Shown here in pieces: positions 48,793 through 58,075 of a DNA stretch of 64,000 bases. Every line of letters starts with the position of its first letter. Within the stretch, counting starts at the first letter, position 1. Source of the stretch: Streptomyces sp. I6. Lineage in GTDB: Bacteria > Actinomycetota > Actinomycetes > Streptomycetales > Streptomycetaceae. Position numbers and translations under genes: made by a program. The stretch spans positions 5,030,501 to 5,094,500 of the forward strand of contig RHDP01000001.1 in the NCBI GenBank assembly GCA_003725745.1, read 5' to 3'. The notes beneath the pieces are model-generated. The model was not told where the DNA came from. It saw only the letters and a list, made by a program, of their open reading frames with translations, and did not search any database.

Positions 48793-50141
48793 TCAGTCGC
48801 GGGCCCAGACGGTCACGCTGTCCGACTCGAACACGGTGAACACGGCCTCGTTGCGCTGGGGCCTGCGACGGTCGAGATCCGTGACCACGGCGCCTCCCGC
48901 CTGACCGGCGCCGGTGGCGATGACATGCGTCGCGAACGTGCGGTCGGCCTTCTGCTCCAGCCAGAACAGCCGGTCGTCGCCGTCGCCGGACACCAGCAGG
49001 TCGATGTCGCGGTCGCCGTCCAGGTCACCGCTGCCGAACACGCCGGGAGCCGCCTGACCGGCCCGGCCGCGTGCGGTGATGCCGCTCGAGAGGCGGGTCG
49101 GGGTCCACCGGGAGCGCGGGTCGGCGGGAACGTCGAATGAGACCACCTGCGACTCGGGGTCGGTCGAGCCCGGAGGGAAGGCGGTGTTGGTGTGGTTGGA
49201 GCCGATCCAGGCCGTCCGGCCGTCGCCGTGGAGGTCGCGCACCGGCCGCAGCTGGATGGCCTTGCCCTGGGTGGTGTCGATGACATGGACCGTGAACCGG
49301 CCCATCGGGTGCCTCGGGCTCGCGGCCGCGGTGCGCTCCAGCCAGACGAACGCGGCTCCCGGCTCGAAGTACTGCGCGGAGGCGAGGTCCAGATCGCCGT
49401 CGGAGTCGACGTCCGCCACGACGGGGAGGGCACCGCCGCCAGGGGCGAGGTCGATCGGCTCGCGGTTGAAGGGCTCGGGGCCGTCCGTGCCCCGGAAGAC
49501 CTGGACCCAGGCGCTGGCCGGTGGCAGGCCCTCGATCCTCGAGACGGGTTGCAGGGACTCCCCGACGGTGACCAGGTCCCTTCGGCCGTCGCCGTCGAAG
49601 TCGACCAGAAGGGCGCGGTGGTAGAAGAGCGGCGAGCTGCCCGGCGGCACGATGTCGTGGCGGCGCCATGTGCCGCCCGCGCGATGCTCCCACCAGGTCA
49701 GGGATCCGCACCGGGACGTGCAGGCGAAGAACCCGCCCGGGACGACGATGTCGCGGTCGCCGTCGCGGTCGACGTCGGCCACGCTCGGTTCGTTGGGAAA
49801 GGGGATCCGGGCGTCGGTGTCGAACACCAGCTGCTTCGACCACGAGCCGAGACCGTGCCCGCGCTGCTGGTACAGGGCGAGCCGGCCGGCTGCCGGGGGT
49901 GTCGGTGGGCCTCCCGGCACGGCCGTGAAGCGGCCGAACCCCGTGGCGACGATCTCCTGGCGGGCGTCCCCCGGATGTCGCCCGCCACGGCGAAGGCCGC
50001 GCCGGGCAGGTCCCCGTCGACCGTGTGGGGGGAGAAGGAGACAGCCGCGGGAGCGGCTGACGGCGGCCGGCCCGGGGAGGCCGTGCCCAGGGGTGGCAGG
50101 GCGATGACCACAGCCAGTGCGGATCGGAGCAGCGCATGCAT
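48793..50141 (-). CDS. Secreted FG-GAP/VCBS repeat protein, frameshifted near the start
   Basis: Repeated calcium-binding units of the FG-GAP type are visible: DVDRDGDRDIVVPG, DFDGDGRRDLVTVG, DVDSDGDLDLASAQ and DLDGDRDIDLLVSG, which together form a beta-propeller. The N-terminus [21 protein letters not shown] is a signal peptide, and FAVAGDIRG lies in another frame. Adding one base to the C5 run at 49968-49972 (G5 on the coding strand) gives GDIRGDARQEIVATGFG and 449 aa. ATG 50141 has GAGGTG upstream. Its ligand is unknown. It is convergent with the secreted hydrolase. Confidence 0.82.
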
Positions 50142-50379
50142 CCAGCACCTCGATTTGTGGTGTCCATGACATTTTCTGGAGAGGGTAGCCGAGGAGCGAT
50201 GCCGGGCTCCATGCCGCGTGGGCTTCCGAGGCCTCGTCCGGCCCTCTGCTCCGCCGCCTTCCCCGGTCGCTGCGGCGCGAGCCGCCGGAGCCGGGGCCGG
50301 CGTCGGGCCATCGCGGGCAGGTTCACGGACTGCCCGACGCGGGACGAGCGTACGGGCCCCGGTCAATCGCCCCGGCACC
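50142..50379. other. Gap upstream of the FG-GAP gene
   Basis: About 240 bases between the FG-GAP start and the repeat element. It includes AT-rich GTCCATGACATTTTCTGGAG near 50162-50181, probably part of the FG-GAP promoter. No gene seen. Confidence 0.4.
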
Positions 50380-50591
50380 AGCTCGTGCGCGTCAGGCGGC
50401 GTTCGCCCCGTCGCGACGCCCGGGACGGCAGGCTCGGCGAAGCGCCTGCTTGCCGAACCAACCGGGTAGGCCCACGACGAGGCCGGTCCGGCGCCTTGCG
50501 ATGCCTCCCCTCCGCCCGGAGGGCCGGGGAATCCCCATGCGCCGGACGCCGCTCTTGACGGGCGAACCCTGCCTGGCGCGGCACTAGCTAG
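50380..50591 (+). repeat. Dispersed intergenic repeat, copy 2 (MITE-like, with terminal inverted repeats)
   Basis: Aligns with 5591-5751 over most of its length. Its ends are imperfect inverted repeats of about 28 bases: the left end AGCTCGTGCGCGTCAGGCGG continues to GCGTTCGCCC, and the right end, read on the minus strand, is AGCTAGTGCCGCGCCAGGCA continuing to GGGTTCGCCC. Compared with copy 1 it has about 30 extra bases (around 50502-50537) that form small hairpins. There is no coding frame. A non-autonomous mobile element is the simplest reading. Confidence 0.65.
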
Positions 50592-50674
50592 CTCCCAAAG
50601 CCGCTCCGCCGCCCGGGCGGCAGTCCGCACACCACCGCCAGGGACGGCAACCGCGCGGGGCACGCAGCCGGGTG

Positions 50675-51184
50675 TCAGTTGAGCCCGTACCGCCTGGCGA
50701 CGCCGCGTACCTCCTGAGCGGCGCCCGGCTGCTCCAGCAGCATCGTCCCGGCCTCGCGCCCTCCGTGCTGGATGTGCAGTCGCGGGCCGACCAGGACCAG
50801 ACGCAGCTCCGGCCACGGGTGCCGCCACATCAGGGCGGAGCGTTCCCACAACTCCAGGCTGCGCGTGGTCGCGCGAAGCTGGTACTGCGGCCCCTCGTGA
50901 GCCGCCGGCGGAGTGTGCTCGGTGTACGGAGGGCGAACGGTGTAGGTGCCGAGCACCGTCTCCCCGGGCTCCAGGACCTCGTTGCGGATGCCATGCTGTC
51001 GGCCGATCTGCGCCCCGGTCCAGCCGCCCAGCCCCGCCGTCGGCAACGCCGCAGCCACCACCGCCCACCACGGCAGGCCGCCCCTGATCCCGATGCCGAC
51101 CACCGCCACCGCGGCGAGAAGTGCCGTCGTGACGGCGCCGAGCAGCTTCGCACGCCGCATACGCCGGTGCCGTCCTCGATCCAC
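50675..51184 (-). CDS. Hypothetical membrane protein
   Basis: 169 residues. A basic N-terminus is followed by two membrane helices (about 13-33 and 38-56: GAVTTALLAAVAVVGIGI and WWAVVAAALPTAGLGG), then a soluble domain rich in Arg, Leu and Glu. GTG 51184 has GAGGGA six bases upstream. No family recognised. The long MITE-like repeat lies 83 bases beyond its stop. Confidence 0.62.
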   Translation of the reverse strand: MDRGRHRRMRRAKLLGAVTTALLAAVAVVGIGIRGGLPWWAVVAAALPTAGLGGWTGAQIGRQHGIRNEVLEPGETVLGTYTVRPPYTEHTPPAAHEGPQYQLRATTRSLELWERSALMWRHPWPELRLVLVGPRLHIQHGGREAGTMLLEQPGAAQEVRGVARRYGLN

Positions 51185-51580
51185 GCGGTGTCCCTCGGGT
51201 GCTGGTGGCGGTGTGCCGCCACACTATGCGAGGTGGTGGTGCGGACGACCGGCCCGGTGCGTCCGGGCCCGGGAGCGGCGGTCGTGCCCGCCACGTGCCG
51301 GCCGGAGGGGCACACCGGGAAGCCTCGGGGGAGCTGCCGCGCACCGGTCCAAGAGCACACAGGTCAGCGAACCGGCAGGTCCGTGAGCATCCGGATACGG
51401 GTTCTTCCGCACCGGCTGCGCAGCTCGATTCCCGTCACCCGGTCCACGGTGTGGGGCCGGACGGACGGGACGGCTCGGAGGTTCAGTACAGGAGCGAGGC
51501 GGGTCGGCCGAAGGTTGCAGGCCCCATGGGTTCAAGAAACTCCACGGGTGAGGGCAGAGGAAAGCCGCAATCGAAGCCTC
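51185..51580. other. 396-base gap, nothing recognised
   Basis: Both neighbours run on the minus strand. The open frames here are shadows without motifs or ribosome sites. Confidence 0.4.
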
Positions 51581-52045
51581 TCACCGGCGAGCCAGTGAAG
51601 ACCGCATGGCAGTCATGAGTTCCTTGCGTGCGTCCCGGAAGGCGCGCCGCGCCGTGGCACACTCACGATCGTCACGTAAGTGCCCGGCGGCCACTGCGTC
51701 GCGGTACAGGAGCAGCCGGTAGGCCGTATCCCCGGCGACCCGAGTCACCTCCGGCGTAGCCACCAGCTCGAGTTGGTACTGCTTCGCGTGCACGCCGTGG
51801 GCCAGGATGCTCGCGCGCGCCAGTTCGGCCCGTTCATCCACCGGCAAGTGCCCCGACCGGCTGGCATCACTGATGGCATCGCGCGCCCCGGTCAGGGCCT
51901 CCAGGAACTCCGCAGACAGCGTGCGCAAGGTTTCTCTGTCGCGCTCGCCCGTGTCCCGTCGCCAACGCACTCGGTCCGCGACGAGCGTGCTGCACACACC
52001 GATAGCCGCACCCACCACCGTGCCGACCAACGCGGTCCACTCCAT
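51581..52045 (-). CDS. Hypothetical protein with N-terminal membrane helix
   Basis: 154 residues: one hydrophobic helix (ALVGTVVGAAIGVCSTLVA, about residues 4-22), then a helical, charged cytoplasmic domain (RETLRTLSAEFLEALTGARDAISDASRSG). Similar short proteins are common and uncharacterised in Streptomyces. Start ATG 52045. Confidence 0.6.
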   Translation of the reverse strand: MEWTALVGTVVGAAIGVCSTLVADRVRWRRDTGERDRETLRTLSAEFLEALTGARDAISDASRSGHLPVDERAELARASILAHGVHAKQYQLELVATPEVTRVAGDTAYRLLLYRDAVAAGHLRDDRECATARRAFRDARKELMTAMRSSLARR

Positions 52046-52520
52046 GGCCCGGAGACTACGAGTCGGCAGGGGGCGTCGACCAGGGGCCCCGGACGCTCCG
52101 CCATGGCACCACGCGGTCCCCCTCTTCCGGGGCTCCTTCAGGTGGCTGATCGATTACGTGATGGTGGGTCGGGAACCCGATGCGGCACTGTGCGGAGGTG
52201 GTTCCGGACGAGAGCCCCGGCCCCCCATGGTCAGAACTCCCGTCAGTGCGCCCTTCGTGTGCGTGTCACGCGGTTCTGCGGCGGGGATTCGGGGGAGGAG
52301 CGCTTCTGCCGGTGTACGGGTGGCCGCTCGGCAGGGCTCGCGGCCGCTGGGCGGACGCGGCGCGAGCCGCCCCGCGACGACCGCTCGCTTCCCGTCGGTG
52401 TCGGCTCACCGCACAGTCCGCGCTTCGCCAGCAGGGCCGTTCCGCCCACCGTATCGCCGATGACCCGTATGACGAGGTTCGCCGTCTCGCGTAGTGGGGC
52501 CGTTCGAGGCCGTCAGCGGC
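52046..52520. other. Gap left of rlmN, nothing recognised
   Basis: About 475 bases with only shadow frames. Slightly lower GC in 52130-52165 could be a promoter for the divergent minus-strand gene. Confidence 0.4.
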
Positions 52521-52570
52521 GACCGCCGGCGACCGCCGGCGACCGCCGACGACCGTCGACGACCGCCGAC
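52521..52570 (+). repeat. Five tandem 10-bp units upstream of rlmN
   Basis: GACCGCCGGC, GACCGCCGGC, GACCGCCGAC, GACCGTCGAC, GACCGCCGAC in direct succession, ending 60 bases before the rlmN ATG. The period is close to one helical turn. Copy number may vary between strains. Confidence 0.85.
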
Positions 52571-52629
52571 GACAGGGTCCCGCCCACAGCCGCAGGTCAC
52601 CCGAGTGGATCTGCGACACTGGTACGACC

Positions 52630-53736
52630 ATGCCCAAGCCCGGAGAACTCACCTTCGTCGCCCCCCGCGGAGCCAAGAAGCCCCCGCGGCACCTCGCCGA
52701 CCTCACGCCCGCCGAGCGGAAGGACGCCGTCGCCGCGATCGGCGAGAAGCCGTTCCGGGCGAAGCAGCTGTCGCAGCACTACTTCGCGCGCTACGCGCAC
52801 GACCCGGAGCAGTGGACCGACATTCCCGCCGCCGCGCGCGAGCGGCTCGCGTCGGAACTGCTGCCCGAGCTGATGTCCGTGGTCCGACACGTCTCCTGCG
52901 ATGACGACACCACCCGCAAGACGCTGTGGCGGCTCCACGACGGCACACTCGTCGAGTCGGTGCTGATGCGCTACCCGGACCGGGTGACGATGTGCATCTC
53001 CTCACAGGCCGGCTGCGGGATGAACTGCCCGTTCTGCGCCACGGGCCAGGCCGGTCTCGACCGGAACCTGTCCACCGCCGAGATCGTGCACCAGATCGTG
53101 GACGGCATGCGGGCCCTGCGCGACGGCGAGGTTCCCGGAGGCCCCGCCCGGCTGTCCAACATCGTGTTCATGGGCATGGGCGAGCCGCTGGCCAACTACA
53201 ACCGGGTGGTCGGGGCCATCCGCCGGCTCACCGATCCCGAGCCCGACGGCCTCGGCCTGTCGCAGCGCGGGATCACCGTGTCCACCGTGGGCCTCGTCCC
53301 GGCGATGCTGCGGTTCGCCGACGAGGGCTTCAAGTGCCGTCTCGCCGTCTCCCTGCACGCCCCGGACGACGAGCTGCGCGACACCCTCGTACCCGTCAAC
53401 ACGCGCTGGAAGGTGCGGGAGGTCCTGGACGCCGCCTGGGAGTACGCGGAGAGGTCCGGCCGCCGGATCTCGATCGAGTACGCCCTGATCCGCGACATCA
53501 ACGACCAGGCCTGGCGCGGTGACCTGCTCGGGCGCCTCCTCAAGGGCAAGCGGGTGCATGTCAACCTGATCCCGCTGAACCCGACTCCGGGCTCCAGGTG
53601 GACGGCCTCCCGGCCCGAGGACGAGAAGGCGTTCATCGAGGCCATCGCCGCCCACGGTGTCCCGGTCACCGTCCGGGACACCCGTGGCCAGGAGATCGAC
53701 GGAGCCTGCGGGCAGCTCGCCGCCGCCGAGCGGTAG
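52630..53736 (+). CDS. rlmN: Dual-specificity rRNA/tRNA methyltransferase RlmN
   Basis: RlmN is a radical SAM enzyme that makes m2A2503 in 23S rRNA and m2A37 in some tRNAs. The 368-residue protein has the cluster motif C-x3-C-x2-C in [17 protein letters not shown], the GMGEPL motif, the catalytic Cys in [13 protein letters not shown], and the final [15 protein letters not shown] with its conserved cysteine. In many actinobacteria it follows frr-cdsA directly; here 5.5 kb separates them. Confidence 0.95.
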   Translation: MPKPGELTFVAPRGAKKPPRHLADLTPAERKDAVAAIGEKPFRAKQLSQHYFARYAHDPEQWTDIPAAARERLASELLPELMSVVRHVSCDDDTTRKTLWRLHDGTLVESVLMRYPDRVTMCISSQAGCGMNCPFCATGQAGLDRNLSTAEIVHQIVDGMRALRDGEVPGGPARLSNIVFMGMGEPLANYNRVVGAIRRLTDPEPDGLGLSQRGITVSTVGLVPAMLRFADEGFKCRLAVSLHAPDDELRDTLVPVNTRWKVREVLDAAWEYAERSGRRISIEYALIRDINDQAWRGDLLGRLLKGKRVHVNLIPLNPTPGSRWTASRPEDEKAFIEAIAAHGVPVTVRDTRGQEIDGACGQLAAAER

Positions 53737-53752
53737 GCGAGCGGTAGGCGAG
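53731..53752 (+). repeat. 11-bp tandem duplication over the rlmN stop
   Basis: CGGTAGGCGAG occurs twice in a row; the first copy contains the TAG stop codon. A recent slippage event. Confidence 0.8.
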
Positions 53753-53850
53753 CGCCGGCCGGCGCACCGGTGGCCGGCCGCGGGACCGCCCCCGGCCCTG
53801 CGGGGCGCTCGGTGCGCCGCTGTACGCTGGCCCGGACATCTGCATATTCC

Positions 53851-53945
53851 GACAGGGGAGCGCCACAGCGCTGAGAGTGCGGTGAACGTCAGGCCGCAGA
53901 CCCTCTGAACCTCGCCCGGGTCATTCCGGGTAGGAAGTTCGGACG
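53851..53945 (+). ncRNA. TPP (thiamine) riboswitch
   Basis: The conserved THI box is clear: GCGCTGAGAG at about 53869-53878, ACCCTCTGAACCT at about 53900-53912 and GGGTCATTCCGGGTAGGAAG near 53919-53938. Thiamine pyrophosphate binding folds this leader and switches off the genes behind it. It sits directly ahead of a strong terminator hairpin and the thiB-thiP-thiQ transporter genes, as expected. Confidence 0.95.
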
Positions 53946-53961
53946 AGACTCAAGCTGTTGC

Positions 53962-54007
53962 GCCCTGCCCGGTCGCCGGACCCGAGGATCCGGCGACCGG
54001 GCAGGGC
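53962..54007 (+). terminator. Riboswitch-controlled terminator
   Basis: A perfect 19-bp inverted repeat (GCCCTGCCCGGTCGCCGGA and complement) with an 8-base loop, 17 bases after the THI box and 35 before thiB. It is the likely expression platform: transcription stops when TPP is bound. Confidence 0.8.
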
Positions 54008-54041
54008 CGCGTCTCTTCCTGGTCATGTCCAGGAGGAATCA

Positions 54042-55139
54042 GTGAGCACCACCAAGAAGATCGCCGTCACCGCTCTGGCCGCGGCCCTCGGCGCGAGTTC
54101 CCTCGCCGCCTGCGGAGGCGGCTCGGGGGACGGCTCCGCCGGGGCGGACGGCAGCGGCTCCAAGACCGTGACGCTGGTCGGCCACGACTCCTTCAACGCC
54201 TCGCCGGCCGTGCTGGAGGAGTTCACCGAGGAGACCGGCTACACGGTCAAGGTGCTGAAGAGCGGAGACGCCGTCGAGGCGCTCAACAAGGAGATCCTCA
54301 CCAAGGGCTCCCCGCAGGGCGACGTGTTCTTCGGCGTCGACAACACCACGCTCTCCCGGGCCCTCGACAACGACCTCTTCACCCCGTACGAGGCCGAGGG
54401 ACTGGAGCGGGTCCCCGAGGCCGTCCGGCTCGACCCCGGCAAGCACCGGGTCACGCCGGTCGACAGCGGCGACATCTGCGTCAACTACGACAAGAAGTAC
54501 TTCGCCGACCGCAAGCTCGCCCCGCCCCAGACCCTCGACGACCTCGCCGAGCCCGCGTACCGGAACCTTCTGGTCGTCGAGAACCCCGAGCGCTCCTCGC
54601 CGGGCCTCGGCTTCCTCCTCGGCACCGCCGCCGCCTACGGGGACGACGGCTGGCAGGACTACTGGAAGAAACTGCGGGCGAACGGCGTGAAGGTCGTCGA
54701 CAGCTGGGAGATCGCCTACAACCAGGAGTTCTCCGGTTCCGCAGGCGGCCGGGCGGCCAAGGGCGACCGGCCGCTGGTCGTCTCGTACGCCTCCAGCCCC
54801 CCGGTCGAGGTGCTGTACTCCGAGCCCCGGCCGAAGACGGCGCCGACCGGTGTCTCCACCGGCACCTGCTTCCGCCAGGTCGAGGCAGCGGGCCTGCTCG
54901 CGGGAGCCCGGAACGAGGCCGGCGGCAAGGCCCTGCTGGACTTCCTGATCAGCAGGAAGTTCCAGGAGGACATGCCGCTCACCATGTTCGTGAACCCGGT
55001 GGCCGAGGACGCGAAGCTGCCCCCGCTGTTCACCGAGTTCGGCGAGGTGATCGCCGAGCCGCGGACGATGGCTCCGGAGAAGATCGCGGAGAACCGTGAC
55101 CAGTGGATCCAGTCGTGGTCCTCGCTCGTCCTGAGGTAG
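54042..55139 (+). CDS. thiB: Thiamine ABC transporter, substrate-binding lipoprotein
   Basis: 365 residues. GTG 54042 has AGGAGG five bases upstream. The lipobox LAAC-GGG gives a lipid-anchored extracellular protein. The mature part has the ThiB-type Fe3+/thiamine-binding pattern (TVTLVGHDSFNASPAVLEEFTEETGY, GDVFFGVDNTTLSRAL, PVDSGDICVNYDKKYF, SPGLGFLLGTAAAYGDDGW). With thiP and thiQ it imports thiamine, thiamine phosphate or TPP. Confidence 0.93.
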   Translation: MSTTKKIAVTALAAALGASSLAACGGGSGDGSAGADGSGSKTVTLVGHDSFNASPAVLEEFTEETGYTVKVLKSGDAVEALNKEILTKGSPQGDVFFGVDNTTLSRALDNDLFTPYEAEGLERVPEAVRLDPGKHRVTPVDSGDICVNYDKKYFADRKLAPPQTLDDLAEPAYRNLLVVENPERSSPGLGFLLGTAAAYGDDGWQDYWKKLRANGVKVVDSWEIAYNQEFSGSAGGRAAKGDRPLVVSYASSPPVEVLYSEPRPKTAPTGVSTGTCFRQVEAAGLLAGARNEAGGKALLDFLISRKFQEDMPLTMFVNPVAEDAKLPPLFTEFGEVIAEPRTMAPEKIAENRDQWIQSWSSLVLR

Positions 55140-56875
55140 CCGAGGCGCCCGCCGGGAACGCCGGCCCGCGCGGGAGGCACCCCTCGCGCGGAAGGGCGTC
55201 CCCGCGCGGCGCCGCGGCGAGGGCGGCCCTGCTGGCCCTGCCCGTCGCGTTCTTCGCCCTCTTCTTCGCCTATCCCGTGGCGTCGATCGTCGGCCGCGGG
55301 CTGCGGGTGGGGGACTCCTGGCGGTTCGACGGGATCGCCGAGGTCGTCGGCCGTCCCGACATCCTCGGGGTGCTCTGGTTCACCCTCTGGCAGGCGCTCG
55401 CCTCCACGGGGCTGACCCTGCTGGTCGCGCTGCCCGGCGCCTACGTCCTGGCCCGCCTCGACTTCCCCGGGAAGCAACTCCTGCGGGCGGTCGTCACCGT
55501 GCCGTTCGTCCTGCCCACCGTCGTCGCCGGTACCGCGTTCCTGGCCCTCCTGGGCCGCGGCGGGCTCCTCGACGTCCTGTGGGGCGTACGGCTCGACACC
55601 ACGGTCTGGGCGATCCTCCTCGCGCATGTGTTCTTCAACTACGCCGTGGTGGTACGGACCGTCGGCGGGCTGTGGGCCCAGCTCGACCCCCGCCAGGAGG
55701 AGGCGGCCCGGGTCCTCGGCGCAGGCCGCTTCACGGCCTGGCGGCGCGTCACACTGCCCGCGCTGGCCCCGGCCGTCGCCGCTGCGGCGCTGATGGTGTT
55801 CCTCTTCACCTTCACCTCGTTCGGTGTCGTGCAGATCCTCGGCGGCCCCGCGTACACCACGCTCGAGGTGGAGATCTACCGGCAGACCGCCCAGGTGCTG
55901 GACCTGTCCACGGCCGCGGTGCTGACCCTGCTGCAGTTCGCTGCCGTGGGTGCGATCCTCACCGTGCACGCCCGGACCGTGCGGCGCCGGGAGACCGCGC
56001 TGCGGCTCGTCGATCCGTCGCACACCGCGCACCCCCCGAGGGGCGCCGCACAGCGGGCCCTGCTCGGCTCCGTGCTGGCCACGGTCGGACTGCTGATCGC
56101 CGCACCGCTCGCGGTGCTGGTGGAGCGGTCGTTCGACGGCCCCGGCGGGTACGGCCTCGTCTTCTACCGCGCCCTGCAGTCGGCCGAGGCGAGCGGCGGC
56201 ACCTTCCTCGTCCCCCCGCTCGAGGCCGTGTGGAACTCCCTCCGGTACGCGCTTGCCGCCACCGCGATCGCGCTCCTCGTCGGCTCTCTCGCGGCCGCGG
56301 CGCTCGCCTTCCCCCGGACCGCCTCCGAGAAGGCCTCCGCGGCGGGCCGGGTCGTCCGCGGCTTCGACGCGCTGCTGATGCTGCCGCTCGGAGTCTCCGC
56401 CGTCACCGTGGGCTTCGGGTTCCTCATCGCCCTCGACGAACCACCCTTCGACCTGCGTACCTCCTGGATCCTGGTGCCGCTGGCCCAGGCGCTCGTGGGG
56501 GTGCCCTTCGTGGTGCGGACGATGCTGCCCGTGCTGCGGGCCGTCGACGCACGGCTGCGGGAGGCCGCGGCCGTGCTGGGCGCCTCACCACTGCGCGTAT
56601 GGCGCGAGGTCGACCTGCCGCTGGTGCGCCGGGCGCTGCTCGTCGCCGCCGGTTTCGCCTTCGCCGTGTCGCTCGGCGAGTTCGGCGCCACCGTCTTCAT
56701 CGCCCGGCCGGACAACCCGACGCTCCCGGTCGCCGTGGCCCGGCTCCTCGGTCGCCCCGGCGAACTCAACTACGGGCAGGCGATGGCGCTTTCGACGATC
56801 CTCATGCTGGTCTGCGCGGCGGCCCTGCTGCTGCTCGACCGGCTCCGCCCCGACCGTTCCGCAGGGGAGTTCTGA
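55103..56875 (+). CDS. thiP: Thiamine ABC transporter, permease
   Basis: A fused double permease of 590 aa with two six-helix halves, each containing an EAA loop (EEAARVLGAGRFTAWRRVTLP near 55702, and REAAAVLGASPLRVWREVDLP near 56563). This is the ThiP/SfuB arrangement. The start is uncertain: GTG 55103 overlaps thiB by 37 bases; GTG 55115 is also possible. It overlaps thiQ by one base. Confidence 0.9.
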   Translation: MDPVVVLARPEVAEAPAGNAGPRGRHPSRGRASPRGAAARAALLALPVAFFALFFAYPVASIVGRGLRVGDSWRFDGIAEVVGRPDILGVLWFTLWQALASTGLTLLVALPGAYVLARLDFPGKQLLRAVVTVPFVLPTVVAGTAFLALLGRGGLLDVLWGVRLDTTVWAILLAHVFFNYAVVVRTVGGLWAQLDPRQEEAARVLGAGRFTAWRRVTLPALAPAVAAAALMVFLFTFTSFGVVQILGGPAYTTLEVEIYRQTAQVLDLSTAAVLTLLQFAAVGAILTVHARTVRRRETALRLVDPSHTAHPPRGAAQRALLGSVLATVGLLIAAPLAVLVERSFDGPGGYGLVFYRALQSAEASGGTFLVPPLEAVWNSLRYALAATAIALLVGSLAAAALAFPRTASEKASAAGRVVRGFDALLMLPLGVSAVTVGFGFLIALDEPPFDLRTSWILVPLAQALVGVPFVVRTMLPVLRAVDARLREAAAVLGASPLRVWREVDLPLVRRALLVAAGFAFAVSLGEFGATVFIARPDNPTLPVAVARLLGRPGELNYGQAMALSTILMLVCAAALLLLDRLRPDRSAGEF

Positions 56876-57906
56876 TGCTGGCGCTGGAGGGCGCGACCGT
56901 ACGCTTCGGGCGGCGGGCGGCGCTGGACGCGGTGGGTCTGGAGGTGGCCGACCACGAGATCGTATGCGTGCTCGGGCCGAGCGGCAGCGGCAAGTCGACC
57001 CTGCTGAGGGCCGTCGCCGGACTGCAGCCACTGGACGGCGGCCGGGTCCTGCTCGGCGGCGCCGACCAGGCCGGGGTGCCGGTGCACCGGCGCGGGGTGG
57101 GCCTGATGTTCCAGGACCACCAGCTCTTCCCGCAGCGCGACGTCGGCGGCAACGTCGCCTTCGGCCTGCGCATGCACGGAGTACCGAAGGGGGAGCGGCG
57201 GCAGCGGGTGGAGGAGCTGCTGGAGCTGGTCGGCCTCCCGGGTGCCGCGGGGCGGGCCGTCGGCTCGCTGTCCGGCGGTGAGCAGCAGCGCGTCGCCCTC
57301 GCCCGGGCGCTGGCGCCCAGGCCCCGGCTGCTGATGCTCGACGAGCCGCTGGGCCAGCTCGACCGCACCCTCAGGGAGCGGCTCGTCGTCGAACTGCGCG
57401 CGGTGTTCCGCCGGCTGGGCACGACGGTGCTCGCCGTCACCCATGACCAGGGGGAGGCCTTCGCGCTCGCCGACCGGCTCGTGGTCATGCGGGACGGGCG
57501 TGTCGCCCAGTCGGGCACCCCCCGGGACGTGTGGCAGCGGCCCGCCTCCGAGTTCGTCGCCCGGTTCCTGGGCTTCGCCAATGTGGTGCCCGCGACGGTG
57601 ACCGCCTGCACCGCCGCCACCCCCTGGGGCGGCGTCCCGGTTCCCGCGGGCTCGCCCCAGGGGGCGTGCCGGCTGCTGGTACGGCCGTCCGCGGTACGCA
57701 TCGGGCCGAGCGGCGCGGGACTGCCGTGCGTGGTGGAGTCGCTGACCTTCCGCGGCCATCATGTGGCGGTGCGGCTGCGGCCGCACGGTGCGCCGCCGCT
57801 GGAGGCCGAGTGCGGGCTGCGGGACGCGCCGGAGGCGGGAGCGGAGGTCGGAGCCGTGTTCGCCGCCGAGGACGTGGTGGTCCTGCGGCCCGGCAGCGGC
57901 GGCTGA
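56875..57906 (+). CDS. thiQ: Thiamine ABC transporter, ATPase
   Basis: A 343-residue ATPase with Walker A GPSGSGKST, Q-loop LMFQDHQLFPQRDV, signature LSGGEQQRVALARAL, Walker B LLMLDEPLGQLD and H-loop VTHDQ. It also has a C-terminal TOBE-like domain (ACRLLVRPSAVRIG). The MalK-like length is longer than minimal ThiQ. It ends the riboswitch-controlled operon. Confidence 0.93.
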   Translation: MLALEGATVRFGRRAALDAVGLEVADHEIVCVLGPSGSGKSTLLRAVAGLQPLDGGRVLLGGADQAGVPVHRRGVGLMFQDHQLFPQRDVGGNVAFGLRMHGVPKGERRQRVEELLELVGLPGAAGRAVGSLSGGEQQRVALARALAPRPRLLMLDEPLGQLDRTLRERLVVELRAVFRRLGTTVLAVTHDQGEAFALADRLVVMRDGRVAQSGTPRDVWQRPASEFVARFLGFANVVPATVTACTAATPWGGVPVPAGSPQGACRLLVRPSAVRIGPSGAGLPCVVESLTFRGHHVAVRLRPHGAPPLEAECGLRDAPEAGAEVGAVFAAEDVVVLRPGSGG

Positions 57907-57940
57907 TCCGCGGCCGCGGGGTGTCCTCCAGCCGGGCCGC

Positions 57941-58042
57941 CGTCCCGGGCCTGTCCCGAGTCGGCCGCAGCTTCCGTCCCGGGTCTCTCCCGAGTCGGCC
58001 GCAGCTTCCGTCTCGGGCCTGTCCCGAGTCGGCCCCGGTGGC
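57941..58042 (+). repeat. Three tandem copies of a 34-bp unit
   Basis: Units at 57941-57974, 57975-58008 and 58009-58042 share CGTCCCGGGCCTGTCCCGAG and TCGGCCGCAGCTTC; the third diverges at its end. They lie between convergent thiQ and the permease gene and contain small CCCGGG palindromes. They may act in place of a terminator. Confidence 0.85.
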
Positions 58043-58075
58043 CGTCCCTTCGCCACGGCTGCCCCTGCCCGGGTG

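Noticed and set aside
51520..51545. GGGTTCAAGAAACTCC as a possible tRNA T-arm or att site
   Set aside because: No acceptor or anticodon arms can be formed around it and no integrase is nearby.
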